In this document: piece by piece, positions 1-10,793 of the stretch
Numbering within the stretch: the stretch's first letter is position 1
How the letters are laid out: each line of letters starts with the position of its first letter
Source of the DNA: Daphnia pulex
Lineage: Eukaryota; Arthropoda; Branchiopoda; Diplostraca; Daphniidae
Reading direction: 5' to 3'
Assembly: GCF_021134715.1 (NCBI RefSeq)
Contig: NC_060024.1
Coordinates: 4,154,001-4,218,000, forward strand
Length of the DNA: 64,000 nucleotides
Position numbers and translations under genes: made by a program
Notes under the pieces: model-generated
Database searches by the model: none
What the model was told of the DNA's origin: nothing
Seen by the model: the letters and a program-made list of their open reading frames with translations, nothing else

Positions 1-784
1 CATTTCTACTTAGGGTCATGTTGGATAGCTTATCAAGCAGTCGCGTGTATATGGCTGGGCAATCGTCGCCCACATCTTGCCATTGTAATTCTTTTGTGGA
101 AAAGAAACCCTTTCGTATATACTAAATGCAACTCTAGGTCGTGTATTCAACACTAAACATGCTGCGATTCGCATTTACTGAACTCAACTTTTCACTTTTC
201 GCGTTAGTTATTTATTCGAATCGCGTCTTCTTTTTTTTCAGTCAAGATAAATTGGAAAGAGAAATAATAAAAAAAAACATAAAAAAGGATTGTGGTGGAC
301 TGGGGTAAAAACTCTTACATGTCCAACAGAATTTGTATTCCATTTTTTATTGTATTGAAACTTCTTCTTTTTTATTTCCGTTGAAAAAAAAATAAGTCCC
401 GAGATGACCGCCTGTAACGTCACCCAACGTTTTGTGTCATCCTGAAAATGCCCGTCACGCTTCAGCTGCTGTTGGGGTGGGAAAGAAGATCGAGGGATAA
501 AGATAAATTTCCCAAGAAGAATTAGTGATGCCTGTATTTTACAAGGTCAATTTATATGAGTACTGGTAAACGCGTAAAGGGTTTTTCTAGGAAAAGAAGC
601 GAAATAGAATATTGTGTTTTGTAACAATTAAGAATCTACCTCGACGATTAACTCTCGTCGTTCGAAGATTTCTATTTCGTCTTTGGTGGCTGGCTTCTGC
701 CTGCTCAGTCGTTTTTGTCCACTCATAGGTCTCATACTGATCAACCAACAAACAAGTAACAAAGCTAGAGCTGCCATCTAAAAA
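1..784. other. No gene recognised upstream of the H2B-like gene
   Basis: AT-rich sequence with T-rich runs. No open frame here looks coding. The last ~100 bases are presumably the promoter and 5' leader of the plus-strand gene that starts at 785, but no TATA box or other element stands out. Confidence 0.5.
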
Positions 785-1503
785 ATGGCTCGAAAGAAGA
801 AGCAGAAGGGTGTTGGATCTGTTGAAAAAAATATTGGTACATCAACGGTGAATTACAGACCACCGACGAAGCGTAGGCGATCTCAACAACCCGTACGGTT
901 CTCTCGATATGTGTTCAAAGTTCTCAAGCAAGTTCACCCACAGGTAAGTTTGTTTTGTTTGTTTTTGTTTTAGGTTTACTGTACGTCGAATTTATAGTTG
1001 TATTTCTATTTTGTTAACCACAAATATGGCTTATGTAATGTTTATTTTTTGTCAACCTTTCACGCAGTTGTCCATGACGAATAAAGCTATGAAAGTAATG
1101 ATAAGACGTGTCCTATTCAATTTTTGGACGTTAACGAGCAAACCAATTAATCTTTTTTAATTTTTCGCCCAAGGATGATTTCATGCACGACATCTATTCG
1201 CGTTTGGTTTCGGAAGCTGCTGGATTATTGAAGTTGGAAAAAAGGTCAACCCTTTCGACTTTTGAGTTTCAGACTTATTTTGCGTAAGTAATTTATTGTT
1301 ATTGTTTATTGTTGTATTCGGATGATTCAAGTTGCACGTCTCTTCGGTTTGATCTTAGTCTTTTACAAACATTACAAACGATTTTTTTTTTTACTTTAGC
1401 TGGTGAATTGGCGAAACATGCTATGAGTGAAGCTTCAAAAGCAGTAACTAGTTTCTCAACCTCTCGGAGAGGGGATGCCGAACGATCGGAAGAAACTGTC
1501 TAA
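785..1503 (+). CDS. Histone H2B-like gene with introns, possibly decayed
   Basis: The protein resembles histone H2B, a core nucleosome subunit. Exon 1 (785-943) gives a basic tail and then the H2B hallmark VLKQVHPQ. Exon 2 (1068-1094) gives NKAMK, matching the start of H2B helix 2. Exon 3 (1174-1283) gives DDFMHDIYSRLVSEAAG and then KRSTLSTFEFQT, matching KRSTITSREIQT. Exon 4 (from about 1400) gives GELAKHAMSEASKAVTSF, the H2B C-terminal helix, plus a short extra tail to the stop at 1503. Replication-type histone genes normally lack introns, so this is a variant. Two oddities: about two residues are missing at the exon 2/3 join, and exon 3 (ends in phase 2) does not join exon 4 (needs phase 1) in frame at the visible GT/AG sites. 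It may therefore be a pseudogene, use an unseen splice site, or contain a sequence error. The H2B family assignment is secure; function is not. Confidence 0.75.
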
Positions 1504-1878
1504 AAGACGAGATCCACCCTTGCCGAAAGACTTTCTACCTTAGGGAGGAGCCCAAAAGCCTAAAAGAAACCTACTGAAATCCGCACGAACTCGGCTTCTG
1601 CCTCTGACAACCGGATGAATTAGAAGAAACCGGATAATGCGTAAACCATAACTGAGAGCAAAGTTCTGATCGTACAATTAATTTCTTTTTGTCTTCAATG
1701 TGATACATTCGAATTGCAGCTATCGATGAATTACAAAAAGTATTTTAAAAATTTGTTTTTTCTTCCTTTTTTAAACATTTCACCGTAAATACTGATTACT
1801 GAAGGTGCAATACTTAATTATTTGTCAGTAACAGCACATGTATTTTTCCTTCACGAAACAACAAACATTTGTTGACAT

Positions 1879-2220
1879 TTAGCTAGACCAATATGCACGA
1901 CTCAAGACACATCCACAAATGCCATTGACTCTTCTATTTTCGGTTGGGAGTTTGGCTCTCTTCATGTAACAAACGCCATTGGTCCATGTAAAATGGTTGC
2001 AATTGGGATTAGCAATGCAGACGCCTCCGCACTGGTCTGCGGAGCTTGGCTTTTGGGCGATGTCGTTATTAATCCAGTCACAGTTCCACATCCAAATAGT
2101 TTGCACGTTGTCACCATAATTGTACTGACGGACTTGATTTTCTTCAGCTGATGACACCCGAGCGACGCCTGCGACCAGCATCCAAAAGAACCAGCGGATT
2201 TGAAACGATTTGGGTGCCAT
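1879..2220 (-). CDS. Small secreted PAN/Apple-like protein
   Basis: A 113-residue open frame. Residues 1-25 form a signal peptide: basic start, hydrophobic WFFWMLVAGVA, then a small-residue cleavage region near SSA. The mature part has six cysteines, with DQCGGVC, PNCNHFTW and GVCYMKR arranged as in PAN/Apple modules, which bind proteins or sugars outside the cell. It ends GICGCVLSRAYWSS. Known PAN proteins are often larger, so this would be a single-module secreted protein. The ATG lies in a clean context with T-rich DNA upstream on its strand. The substrate is unknown, and the family call rests on cysteine spacing. Confidence 0.65.
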   Translation of the reverse strand: MAPKSFQIRWFFWMLVAGVARVSSAEENQVRQYNYGDNVQTIWMWNCDWINNDIAQKPSSADQCGGVCIANPNCNHFTWTNGVCYMKRAKLPTENRRVNGICGCVLSRAYWSS

Positions 2221-4982
2221 GGCAATACTTTCTCGAACTTTTCCTTTTCTGTTTAATACCTAATGTAAAATAAAATAGAATTTAGGGTGTACTGAAAGAT
2301 GGAGCCAAGAAAGCGAGCGATTGGTTTGGGGCTTTTGGCTCTAGCTGCGACTGCATACGGAGAGTTGTCTGCTGTGAACGGCGGAGGCTGTTGTTGTTTT
2401 GTTGTTGGTCGAGCGTGTGAAACCCCAGCACATATCCCCCCGAATAGAAAAGAGATGAGAGAGAGAGAAAGACAATGATTGGTTGCGGTTATAATAGGAG
2501 AACACACAACTTCTCTCTTGCCAGGCTGTTGCCCAGGTTTTTTTACTTCTTCTTCTTCCCTCGGCTTTTTTCCCAGACACGCGATCCACCCCAGCTTTGG
2601 CTGGGCTGGCCCGGTTGCCTTGTGCGGTGTGTAACGGCAGATCGGATGGCTCCTCCGTCTGCTGTCTCACAAAATCTCTCGACAAAACAACAAAATGTGA
2701 GCTGCTCCTCGCACATCAGTGTTCGGCGGCAGTTCATATTCAGTTCACCACTAACCGACAATTCGGAAATGAGGGCCGACGTCATGCAGGCGCTGCCAAA
2801 TAACAGGGGGCCAAGCAACAACAGCAACAACACAAGGAGGACATAAAAAAAAGACACAACCGCAAAAGCAAAAATATCAATCAGGTCGGCAGCTGTAAAT
2901 AAAAAATACCCCAGCTAATGCAGAATACGATTCGCCTGAAGGGAGAAGGCGAACAACATTAGACGGTTGAGAAACTACAACGACAACAAACTCCCTCTCA
3001 CCTGAACTCTAAAAAAGAAAAGAAATACCCAAAAGAAAAGAGGGCAGGCAATTCTCTCGGCTGTCGTATAATTATCCGAGTGGTACACTAGAGAGCGATT
3101 CACACCGTACGTGAACATGTGAATCGAAAGTTAACACAAGGTCACGAAAAAGGAAAATTCTTCTTCTTTAATTTCTCGAGGTGTTTTCTCTTTTTTGCTT
3201 GTGCTCTTGTGCCTACACCAAGAAAAAAAAGATAAGCAAAAACAACAAGTTGGGAGAAGAAGAATTATACAAGACTCTCTTAGATATCTTAATGCCTGTC
3301 TGGATTGATCAGTTGATAGGGCTCCAGGGTCCCCCCGATATTTTTTATTATTTATTTAAATGAAAAAGAAATAAAACTCGGCGAGAGAGAGAGGAATGAA
3401 TAAAAGAAACGCACGACTGGATTCATTCCGACTAATCAGACTGACGGGCAAGATCATCTGGCGCTCGTTGATCGCCTTCCGTTTGATCCTGGATCATCCA
3501 CATTTGGCCATTTGTTTTCCGACGAGTTTAAACGGCGACGTGAACGTCATCACGACAATTCGATTCGCTCTTTTGGGCCGCTGTCAGAAAGGGCCGAGAC
3601 AAAAGATAGTTCCAAGCGTTAACTCAACAACCAACGAACAAAAAATAATCCCTTCCCAAAATGTACGGGCTGGATTTAAAAAAAAAAACACAGGGGGAGG
3701 GAGAGGATAGGCACGATTAACTTTGGATGTCACGCGGGTTCGTTCCACTTTTTTCCTTCTCCTTCCTCGAGCATGAAATGTTATTTGCTGCCTCCTCTTT
3801 TGTCCCCACTGTGCATACACACGTTTATATAAATATCTGATGTCTTTTAAATAGTTATCGTTTTGATTTATTTCCCCTTTACTCGGCTCGGCTTCACCAC
3901 CATCACGACCCGAGTCGGCCAGCCTAACAGGGGATGCAATGCCGAGTGATTGAAGAGATGCCCAGGGAAAGAAAAAAGAAAGAAAGAAAGAAAAAGGTGG
4001 ATATAACATTTCCAATCAGCATCTTGTGTTACAAGGGGTAGAAGTCTATAGGGGCGTTTTTTCTTCTTCTTTCCCAGCGCACCCCGCACTTCTTCCAACC
4101 TTAGCGGTAGATAAGGCGAGCTGCTGAATCCTGGACTGCTTGAAGAGACTTGAGTTTGTAGGCCGGCAGACCCGCGAGAAGAGAATTTGCATAATCCAGA
4201 CGAGAGATGACCAGGGAGTGAACCATCGAAACAACCTAGAACATTTATGAACACGGACCTTTTTATTTATAGTGTGTAATACTAGAAATCATTTGTTATG
4301 TAATAATGTTTAACACTTTTGGAAAGTCCAGAAATTAAAATAATGTGTCATGGAATAGAAATCATGAAAAAAGTAATAATGTTCCTTGTTCTCAGACACT
4401 TCAAGAAGTTCTGAATCCAGAAGTTGATATATTAAAAAATAAAGCTATAAATAATAAACAATTAACGTTTTTAGAAAACCTTGAAAAGAATTGTGAATCT
4501 AGAAATTAAGATAATTCTCGTGTAGCATGAAAAATTAAGACGTTTAGTAGTGAAGTTTGAGGCTATAGAAATTATGAAAGAATTCAGAATTATTTTGCAT
4601 CCAAAGAACAAGATAATACTACAGCATCAAGATTAGAAAACATTCATTGAGTAATAGTTTATTAATGAAGACAATAGTTTTCTTAGATCCATATGCCTAT
4701 TATAAATTTAATAGAGGATTGATTATGTAACCCATAAGTAGCAGTATTTGAGCCGCGGGTATTGAGAGTTAGGATTCTAAGTTTTCGTATAAGAATTTGC
4801 AAGGTTATATCTAATGGACAGATAGTCCCATTGTAAAAATAAAACTTGTTTTATAAATGTTATATTGGGGGCATTTATTACGTTTTATTTATCAGGATTG
4901 ATTATCATGAATATTAGATGACAAAACAATTGGATCTTACAAAACAATTCTAACATACTTTTTTAATTATTTACTGTTTAAG
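2221..4982. other. Long non-coding stretch, no gene recognised
   Basis: Several short overlapping open frames on both strands (2253-2857, 3181-4254) are low-complexity Ser/Lys/Phe-rich translations of GA- and CT-rich DNA and show no family resemblance. The segment has GA/CT tracts (for example 2455-2475 and 3960-3995) and A-rich runs. It could be promoter or 5' UTR of a flanking gene. Nothing more can be supported. Confidence 0.4.
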
Positions 4983-5840
4983 GGCATCGAATTGGACTCT
5001 TCTAGTCTTTTCGTGGAGCTTTCAAAAAACGCTTTCAAAGCATAGTTGCCTTATACTGCGAGCTATCTGTTGTATTTTGCACAGATGCACTTACTTCGAA
5101 ATTTAGTCACCCACTACCGTCTTAACTTAACTGGTTTCACCTCAGCTCACAACAAAGTGCATGAAGCCGTCATCGCGTTGGCCGAAGAAATTCGTCTGAA
5201 AATGGAACAGCTCCCAACATCGTCCAATCCCAGCAGCCTTACGAGTAATGAATGCCCAGTTGCCAATGCCTGTTACCATGTCGTTCATCAAGTCATTTCC
5301 ATTCTTGAGCAACTAAGGCCAACTACTGAGAACGCCCATTCTTTCACCTCTGGAGGTACGCAGTTTGGTAATTTGTGTTCGAAAATTCATCAACGAGTAA
5401 ATATGAGGTGGATCCAAATATGTACTACACCTTGAAAAAACTACCATCGATTTGTTTGAATATCTAACTAATCAAATTTTAAGTCGAGTAAGCGAGTTTG
5501 CAGCCGCATTAAAAAAAACAGGCTTTTGAGTACTCGAATATGATGGGTGTACCTTCTGAGTCCCCTTTGTTGTGGGACCTGTCACACTCTACTTCTACTG
5601 TTCTTCAATGTGTAAGTGAAAAAACAAGAAAGGGACTCATCACATTAAAAGTAAACGGTCCTTTAACGTGAAATTTAGGCGTATACTAATGTATTTTTGT
5701 TTACTTGTTAGATGCCATCAGTGTACCAATCTAGATTTAATGTGGACAAATGTTGCATTACTACCCTTTTTACCCTAAACGAGCCTGTTAAAGAGCTGGA
5801 AATCATGTTAAGTGTCATGTTTAGACTTATGATGGCAGTG
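4983..5840 (+). pseudogene. Unrecognised broken exon cluster
   Basis: An AG acceptor at 4981-4982 opens a frame reading GIELDSSSLFVELSKNAFKA, then a TAG stop at 5043-5045. The same frame continues for over 100 codons (LRNLVTHYRLNLTGF, then PVANACYHVVHQVISILEQL) to a GT at 5356. A second exon-like stretch (5522-5611) reads FEYSNMMGVPSESPLLWDL and ends at a consensus GTAAGT. A third follows a TTAG near 5711 and ends at a TGA near 5843. The phases of the first two exons do not agree. Composition and splice signals look like a real helical protein that has lost its frame. I do not recognise the family. Confidence 0.35.
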
Positions 5841-6254
5841 TGACGTTTCATCAATGATGGCATGTCACCCCTATTGTAAATTTCAGATGTGTAACAAACA
5901 ATAAAGAAAAATTGCAATTTGGACACTAACACTGAGCAGACCCTTGACTCGTCATATTCAAATTCTCATTTGCTTTTGTCCTCTGAACTATAGGATTCCT
6001 GAATTGTTCTCAATGTTGGAACTGTAAATCGATAAAATTTCAAGTGTTTATTTTATTCTAGAACAAAATAATTTCATCAATTTAAAATAATACCAGAAAC
6101 ATCTTTGAAAAGGCTGGTTTTAGTCCTCGCCATCGACTGCAAAAACCATGATTTAAATGCCATCTAACGTTAACAATATTTAATTTGTCTAAAATTTAGT
6201 TCAGACTAAAAGTTCTTTTTTGCCATTCAAATTTTCACATGTTATAAACAAACA

Positions 6255-7103
6255 ATGGACAATAATGAGGATTACGACGTTGAGGCAATTCTTGATATAG
6301 GTTAAGTTTTTTTTTAAGATTTATAAATTAGAATACCATTTAAGTTTCATTATGTTTAACTATTGTGGAATATTTCCAAAAGGCAAAACGTGGTACCTTC
6401 TCAAGTGGCTTGGGTACGAAAAAGTAACTTGGACATTTTACAAAGATGTGGCCGAAGGCTGTTGTGACCTAATGAGAAAATTCATGGAAGAGTAAGTGTT
6501 TTTTTTAAATTTTAACCACTGCTATTATATTACCTTGTTATATGTTACAGCTTCCAAAAATCCAACCGTGCACCAGTTGAGTTGATGGTAACACATCCAT
6601 TCCCCGAGAAGCCTGAAATTTCAAATGAAGATACTGCAACTGAAGTAGTGGAGGCTCCTTCGTTTAAAATTCAGCATTGTTCTCCAGCTTCATCTTTACA
6701 TCGTCACTCTTCTGAATATGATAACCAGCAGTCTCCACCAAATCCCATCGAGCAGGCTGAAGTTTCTAATGAAGCCACTGCAACTGAAGTAGAGGAGGCT
6801 TCATCTCTACATCGTCACTCTTCTCAATCTGATGACCAGCAGTCTCCACTCAATTCTTTTCTCCAACTACACGGAGCTGAATCTGGAATCTACAACTACA
6901 GGGAGCCTGAAGATTCCGGTGAAGATACGGCAACTGAACACGCTGATGATCCATTGTTTCAAATTCAGCATTGTTCTCCAGCATTCTTTCTCCATCTCCA
7001 CTATTTTGAAGACTTTAATGAAGAAGGTGCTGAATTTGAAGGGTATTCTCCATGTCAGCAGTCGTCATCTGCACCATCCTTCCAAATTTCTGAATCTGAA
7101 TGA
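6255..7103 (+). CDS. Small chromodomain protein with repetitive acidic tail
   Basis: Three exons (6255-6300, 6383-6491, 6551-7103) splice in frame to 235 residues. Residues 7-55 form a chromodomain: YDVEAILDI, then TWYLLKWLGYEKVTWTF, then CDLMRKFMEDF, which is the strand/strand/helix pattern of HP1-type modules that read methylated histone tails. Y7 and the W of LLKW match aromatic-cage positions; the usual TWEP is TWTF here. The tail contains diverged internal repeats built on NEDTATEV, QHCSPASSLHRHSS and DDQQSP, and is rich in Ser and Glu. After the TGA at 7101 the same frame stays open for 19 codons to a GTAAGT donor at 7161, so the stop may be recent and the original protein longer. It would be expected in the nucleus. 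Its position next to a Tudor gene is suggestive but unproven. Confidence 0.65.
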
Positions 7104-7575
7104 GCTGAGTTCAGTGAAGAAGAGCAAATCCAACGTCAGCGGTTACTTGGTGGTCCTTTGGTAAGTCCATCTTACGGTCCATATGACACTATCAAATCCA
7201 AAAACTCTTCTTATCTTTCAAAATTAAAAACAATTTAGTTAAGTGTATGTGTGTGTGCTATTCGTCAATTCGTCTAGCCGTCATCGCCATTTTTTTTGGG
7301 AAACCGCATGGCGGCCTGAGGCGTCAGAAAATCTGAGCCGCCTCACACACACACACACACTCAGCTGTAAACGCATTTCACTCTTTGATTTTTTTCTAAA
7401 TCGTAAAGCAATTGAAACATTTTCTCTTTATCTCTCTCTCCCTGATCTCTTCTCAGTTCTTCTTGCATTAAAATTTTTGTAGTTTATCTCCGCATTTCAT
7501 TTCCTGCATTTAACCTTTTTTTTTTTCCTCACGCTCCACTCTAGTGTAGCTCAAAGTCGGGCTCCCTTTCCTTAG

Positions 7576-7905
7576 CATCATTTGGCCCGAACAAATGAGG
7601 AAGCGGCACCTGGCCCGCCTCCGCGGAGAAATCGCTCCATGGACAGGCCCAATTTGGGAACCGCTCTACCACAACACTAGAGCGGGTCGGCGTGAGGAGT
7701 ACTACAACCGGCCGATCGTCCCGTGCGCGGTCCCGTCAAACGATCCAGTCATCCCACCTCTATCACCTGAACAGCTAGCGATCAATCATCAACCTATTCT
7801 TAGCCAGATTCGCCGCATATGACCCTCCGCCACGAACTTATTTCCCGACGCCGGCTGAGATAGCCGAATTCGGGAATGACGGGAGTCTCTCGGACTGGCC
7901 GTGAT
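7576..7905 (+). pseudogene. Left piece of an interrupted gene
   Basis: Following a CCTTAG acceptor at 7570-7575, a frame reads MRKRHLARLRGEIAPW (from 7595) and continues Arg/Tyr/Pro-rich to SPEQLAINHQPIL. In another frame the end reads FAAYDPPPRTYFP and then EIAEF, stopping soon after. The last 145 bases are repeated at 10251-10394, where this second frame continues into a long coding stretch. The simplest reading is one gene split by the 2.4 kb block between the repeats. I do not recognise the product. Confidence 0.4.
7727..7871 (+). repeat. Direct repeat, left copy, flanking the RING-Tudor block
   Basis: This 145 bp segment matches 10251-10394 in the same orientation at roughly 85% identity by eye, with many C/T differences. 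Both copies contain the stretch GATTCGCCGCATATGACCCT. Sequence outside the two copies differs. Confidence 0.75.
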
Positions 7906-8155
7906 GGAAGGTTGATGATGATGACGGTGATTAGCGGTGGGGGGCTTCCACCTGTTCACAAACGCCATCAACACAGTCGGCGTGATTTCGTGCAAAAAAG
8001 GGCGTCGCTATTTAGTTGTCAAATTTAGAAATTCGTTAAATTTTATTTAAATTCGTCAACTTTTACAATAGGCCGGTTTATTGATGATCTAATTTGCCCA
8101 CGGGTTAGACACCGCATATATATTTGAAATTTTTTTTTTATTTTTGTTTCTAAAG

Positions 8156-9550
8156 ATGGAAAACTTAGAGGAACTGCTGACATGTAGTATATGTCTGGAT
8201 CAGTTAAATTGCCCAAAAGTGCTGCCATGCCAGCATACTTTTTGCAAGGGTTGCATTTTGGAAGTCGTTAGCAATTCTACTAGGAATGGAGTTATTCGCC
8301 CGGTATGAAATCAAATATTTTTTTCCATTTCCAGTTTAAATTAAATTATATTATTTTTTAGCTTTTATGTCCTTACTGCAATACCCCGTTTAAAGTTCCT
8401 GCTGAAGGTTTGCCGACGAATGTAACAATCGCTAAACTTCTCGAGCTGCCAAGCAGCACGAGAAGTTTTATTGCGTTGCAAAATACCCCCGTTCCAGTCC
8501 AAGTACCAGTCCCGACTGTTACAGTGTTTACAACTCATGTTAATGAGGTATTTTTTGCCCAAATTATAATCAATTTTTTTTATTTATAATTTTATTATTA
8601 TTTATTGTTTTAAGCTGGGATCGTTAGATCTATCTACAAGCCTGGACCTTTTTGTCCAAGAGGCATTTGAAAATGGGCAATTCTTCGGCCATTTTTCAAC
8701 AGTTGGCAGTGACGAGCCACTGTATGAAGGTCTTCAAGGAATGTTAACGGAGCTACACGACACGTACGCAACACTTGATTCGCCTCCAAAGCTATACCAG
8801 ACGACCAACCAAAGGCTGCTGGGATATTACGGCGTAATGCGTAACGTTACTGATGGTAAGTAAAAAAACCATTAGCGTAATATTTTAATTCTTAAATAAC
8901 AATTGTCATTTTCCATAGATGAATACTATCGTGTCCGGATAGTCCAAGAAGTAGGACCCGTAGTCAAGGTTTCCTTAGTTGACTACGGGTCAACAGAGGT
9001 GGTAAGGCGCCATACCATTATTGCACCATTATCAACATTGACTCGCTTTTGCCAGCCTCCATATGGCATTCCCTGTTTCCTGGAGGCTGCTTCTTCTATT
9101 CCGTCTTCGAGATTTAAATGTATCTTCGAGAATCAATGGATATCGTTCAACATTGGAGAAGTTAAAAATGGTCGGTATCCTGTCAATTTCGCTGGAACAA
9201 GTGTAGATGGAGTGGTAGCCCAGAAGTTGAAGAAAATCGTAGGTGAGCGACGGGAGTGCTGGAGAACAGGAGTGCTGCTGGGCAGCTAGAGAAGTCAAGT
9301 AGGTGTGGTTGACGGTGTGGTTGACAATACAGCTCCCGATTACGGCGGAGCTAGGCCGAGGGAGAGATATCCAGCTATTCAACAAGGAATCCAGCAAGCC
9401 AATGTTGCACCACTCCCAGTTCCTGAAGGAGAAGTTGTTCATGTTCCTCAACAAGCAATCCAGCCTGCCACTGCTGCACCAATACCAGTTCCTGCTCCTC
9501 CACCAGACAACCGCGCACTGGCGGAGGAATTGAAAATGTCAGGGAGCTAA
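8156..9550 (+). CDS. RING finger and Tudor domain protein (RNF17/Qin-like)
   Basis: Five exons splice in frame: 8156-8302, 8362-8547, 8615-8855, 8919-9242 and 9303-9550, giving 381 residues. Residues 9-56 are a C3HC4 RING finger (CSICL, PCQHTFCKGC, LLCPYC), the class that recruits E2 enzymes. Residues of about 112-260 form an extended Tudor domain: the lead-in YYGVMRNV, then YYRVRIV and VKVSLVDYGSTEVV, the classic core that binds dimethyl-arginine. RING plus Tudor is the layout of RNF17/Qin, piRNA-pathway proteins of germ granules, though those usually carry several Tudor domains. Exon 5 adds a Pro/Gln/Ala-rich linker. If the last 60 bp intron is retained, translation ends at 9289 (314 residues). 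Exon structure is clean throughout this part. The germline role is inferred from the family. Confidence 0.8.
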
Positions 9551-10235
9551 TTTATCGCTTTTTCTGCCGCCACCTAAAAGTGTCGCCAGAATACACATCA
9601 ACACGCGATGAAAATTCCTATTCTCATCGTGTGTCGATTACCGTAGCAGGTAATTAATTTATTAAAAACCTTTCCTGCCGAAAAACATGTGTGCCAAATT
9701 GGTGTACCAGAAAATGATTAGACTTGGCTACATGTTAAAAGATGAAAGGTAAGTATTTTAAAACAATATTTTACTTTCTTATTTTTAATATGTTTTCTTC
9801 GATTTTTATTCATTTGTGGGCCACAATTTTATTTGGCCCAAAATGCAATTGATTGGCATCAAAGGGATGGCGGCTTCGAATACGGTACGCCTAAGTCGAT
9901 CGTTGTGCAACTACTAGCAAAAAAAGGAATGATTATTCATGAAGAAGCCATATCTTGGAGAATCCCAAAAAACAAGGAGATGTTCTGGTGTTCTCTAACT
10001 GTTACGAATGGTATGTTATTAATAAGTTTCGAGGTTTTGATAAAAAATAAAACTTTTTTAAATTTCAGTTTGATCGGTTGAGGCCACGAGCACAACTTCT
10101 AAAGTGCATGCCAACTTGCTCGCCCATTTGGAATTGGCAAAAAAACTTTACGATAAAGACATTCTGTTTCATAACAATTATTACTTGAAACAGGCGGCTC
10201 TAAACAAGGAAAAACGTAGAAATAGCCGCATGTAG
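9520..10235 (+). pseudogene. Two dsRNA-binding-domain-like segments, frame broken
   Basis: Directly after the RING-Tudor gene a different frame reads IENVRELIYRFFCRHLKVSPEY and SHRVSITVAG up to a GTAATT donor. After a gap comes CAKLVYQKMIRLGYML. A second unit reads PKSIVVQLLAKKGM, MFWCSLTVTN, and then, after an intron, TTSKVHANLLAHLELAKKLY. Each unit has the helix, strands, helix order of a double-stranded-RNA-binding domain, with the second helix carrying the usual Lys/Ala-rich start. The join to the upstream linker needs a one-base shift near 9536, and a TGA at 10071-10073 interrupts the last exon. This is either the decayed C-terminal half of the same gene or a separate pseudogene. The dsRBD call is from pattern only. 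Confidence 0.4.
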
Positions 10236-10250
10236 CAGCATTTGCTACAC

Positions 10251-10394
10251 GCGGTCCCGTCAAACGATCCAGTCATTTTACCTCTATCACTTGAACAGCT
10301 GTCAATCAATCATTAACGGGTCTTTGCCAGATTCGCCGCATATGACCCTCCACCACGAACTTATTTCCCGACAACGGCTGAGATAGCTGAATTC
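10251..10394 (+). repeat. Direct repeat, right copy, flanking the RING-Tudor block
   Basis: Partner of 7727-7871. The copy lies at the left edge of the Glu-rich open frame that continues to 10793 and begins only a few bases after the dsRBD-like stop. Confidence 0.75.
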
Positions 10395-10793
10395 AACAGG
10401 CTAAGAAACGCACCTAACGGCGACTTCCGAATCACCAGGGGGCTGTTGCACGGCCCCAGACGACATCAACTCAACGAAGCAGTCCAGGTAGTCCCGAGAG
10501 AAGAAGGAGCCATTGGCGGTGAAAAAGAAGAAGGAGCCGTTGGAGAGAAAAAAGAAGAAGGAGCCGTCGGAGGTGAAGAGAGCGAGGAAGAGGAGGCCCT
10601 GAAGGTGCTGTACGAGAGTCTCTCGATCGAAGAGCCAGCACCAGCTCCCATCACACCAGCACCTCGACCAACAGAGACACCACGGCAAAGTCACAGCAGA
10701 GGCAGAGGTGTGTTGATGTACACACGAGAAAGATCCGTTTCCAGGATCGGGTGGGTGAGAAGCAGCGGAGCGGAGCAACAGGAAGATAATTAA
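10330..10793 (+). CDS. Glu/Gly-repeat protein, right piece of the interrupted gene
   Basis: An open frame running from within the direct repeat to a TAA at 10793. It reads FAAYDPPPRTYFP, EIAEFNRLRNAPNGDF, RITRGLLHGPRRH, then three imperfect repeats of EEGAxGGEKE, an acidic stretch, a Pro/Thr-rich stretch and an Arg-rich end (RSVSRIGWVRSSG). No ATG is needed if it is an internal or terminal exon. The upstream part of the gene is probably at 7576-7871. I do not recognise the family; the mix of acidic repeats and Arg-rich tail is seen in some gag-like proteins but is not diagnostic. Confidence 0.4.

Noticed and set aside
2253..4254. Several overlapping open frames of 60-140 codons on both strands
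   Set aside because: Low-complexity translations of GA/CT tracts without recognisable domains or consistent splice structure.
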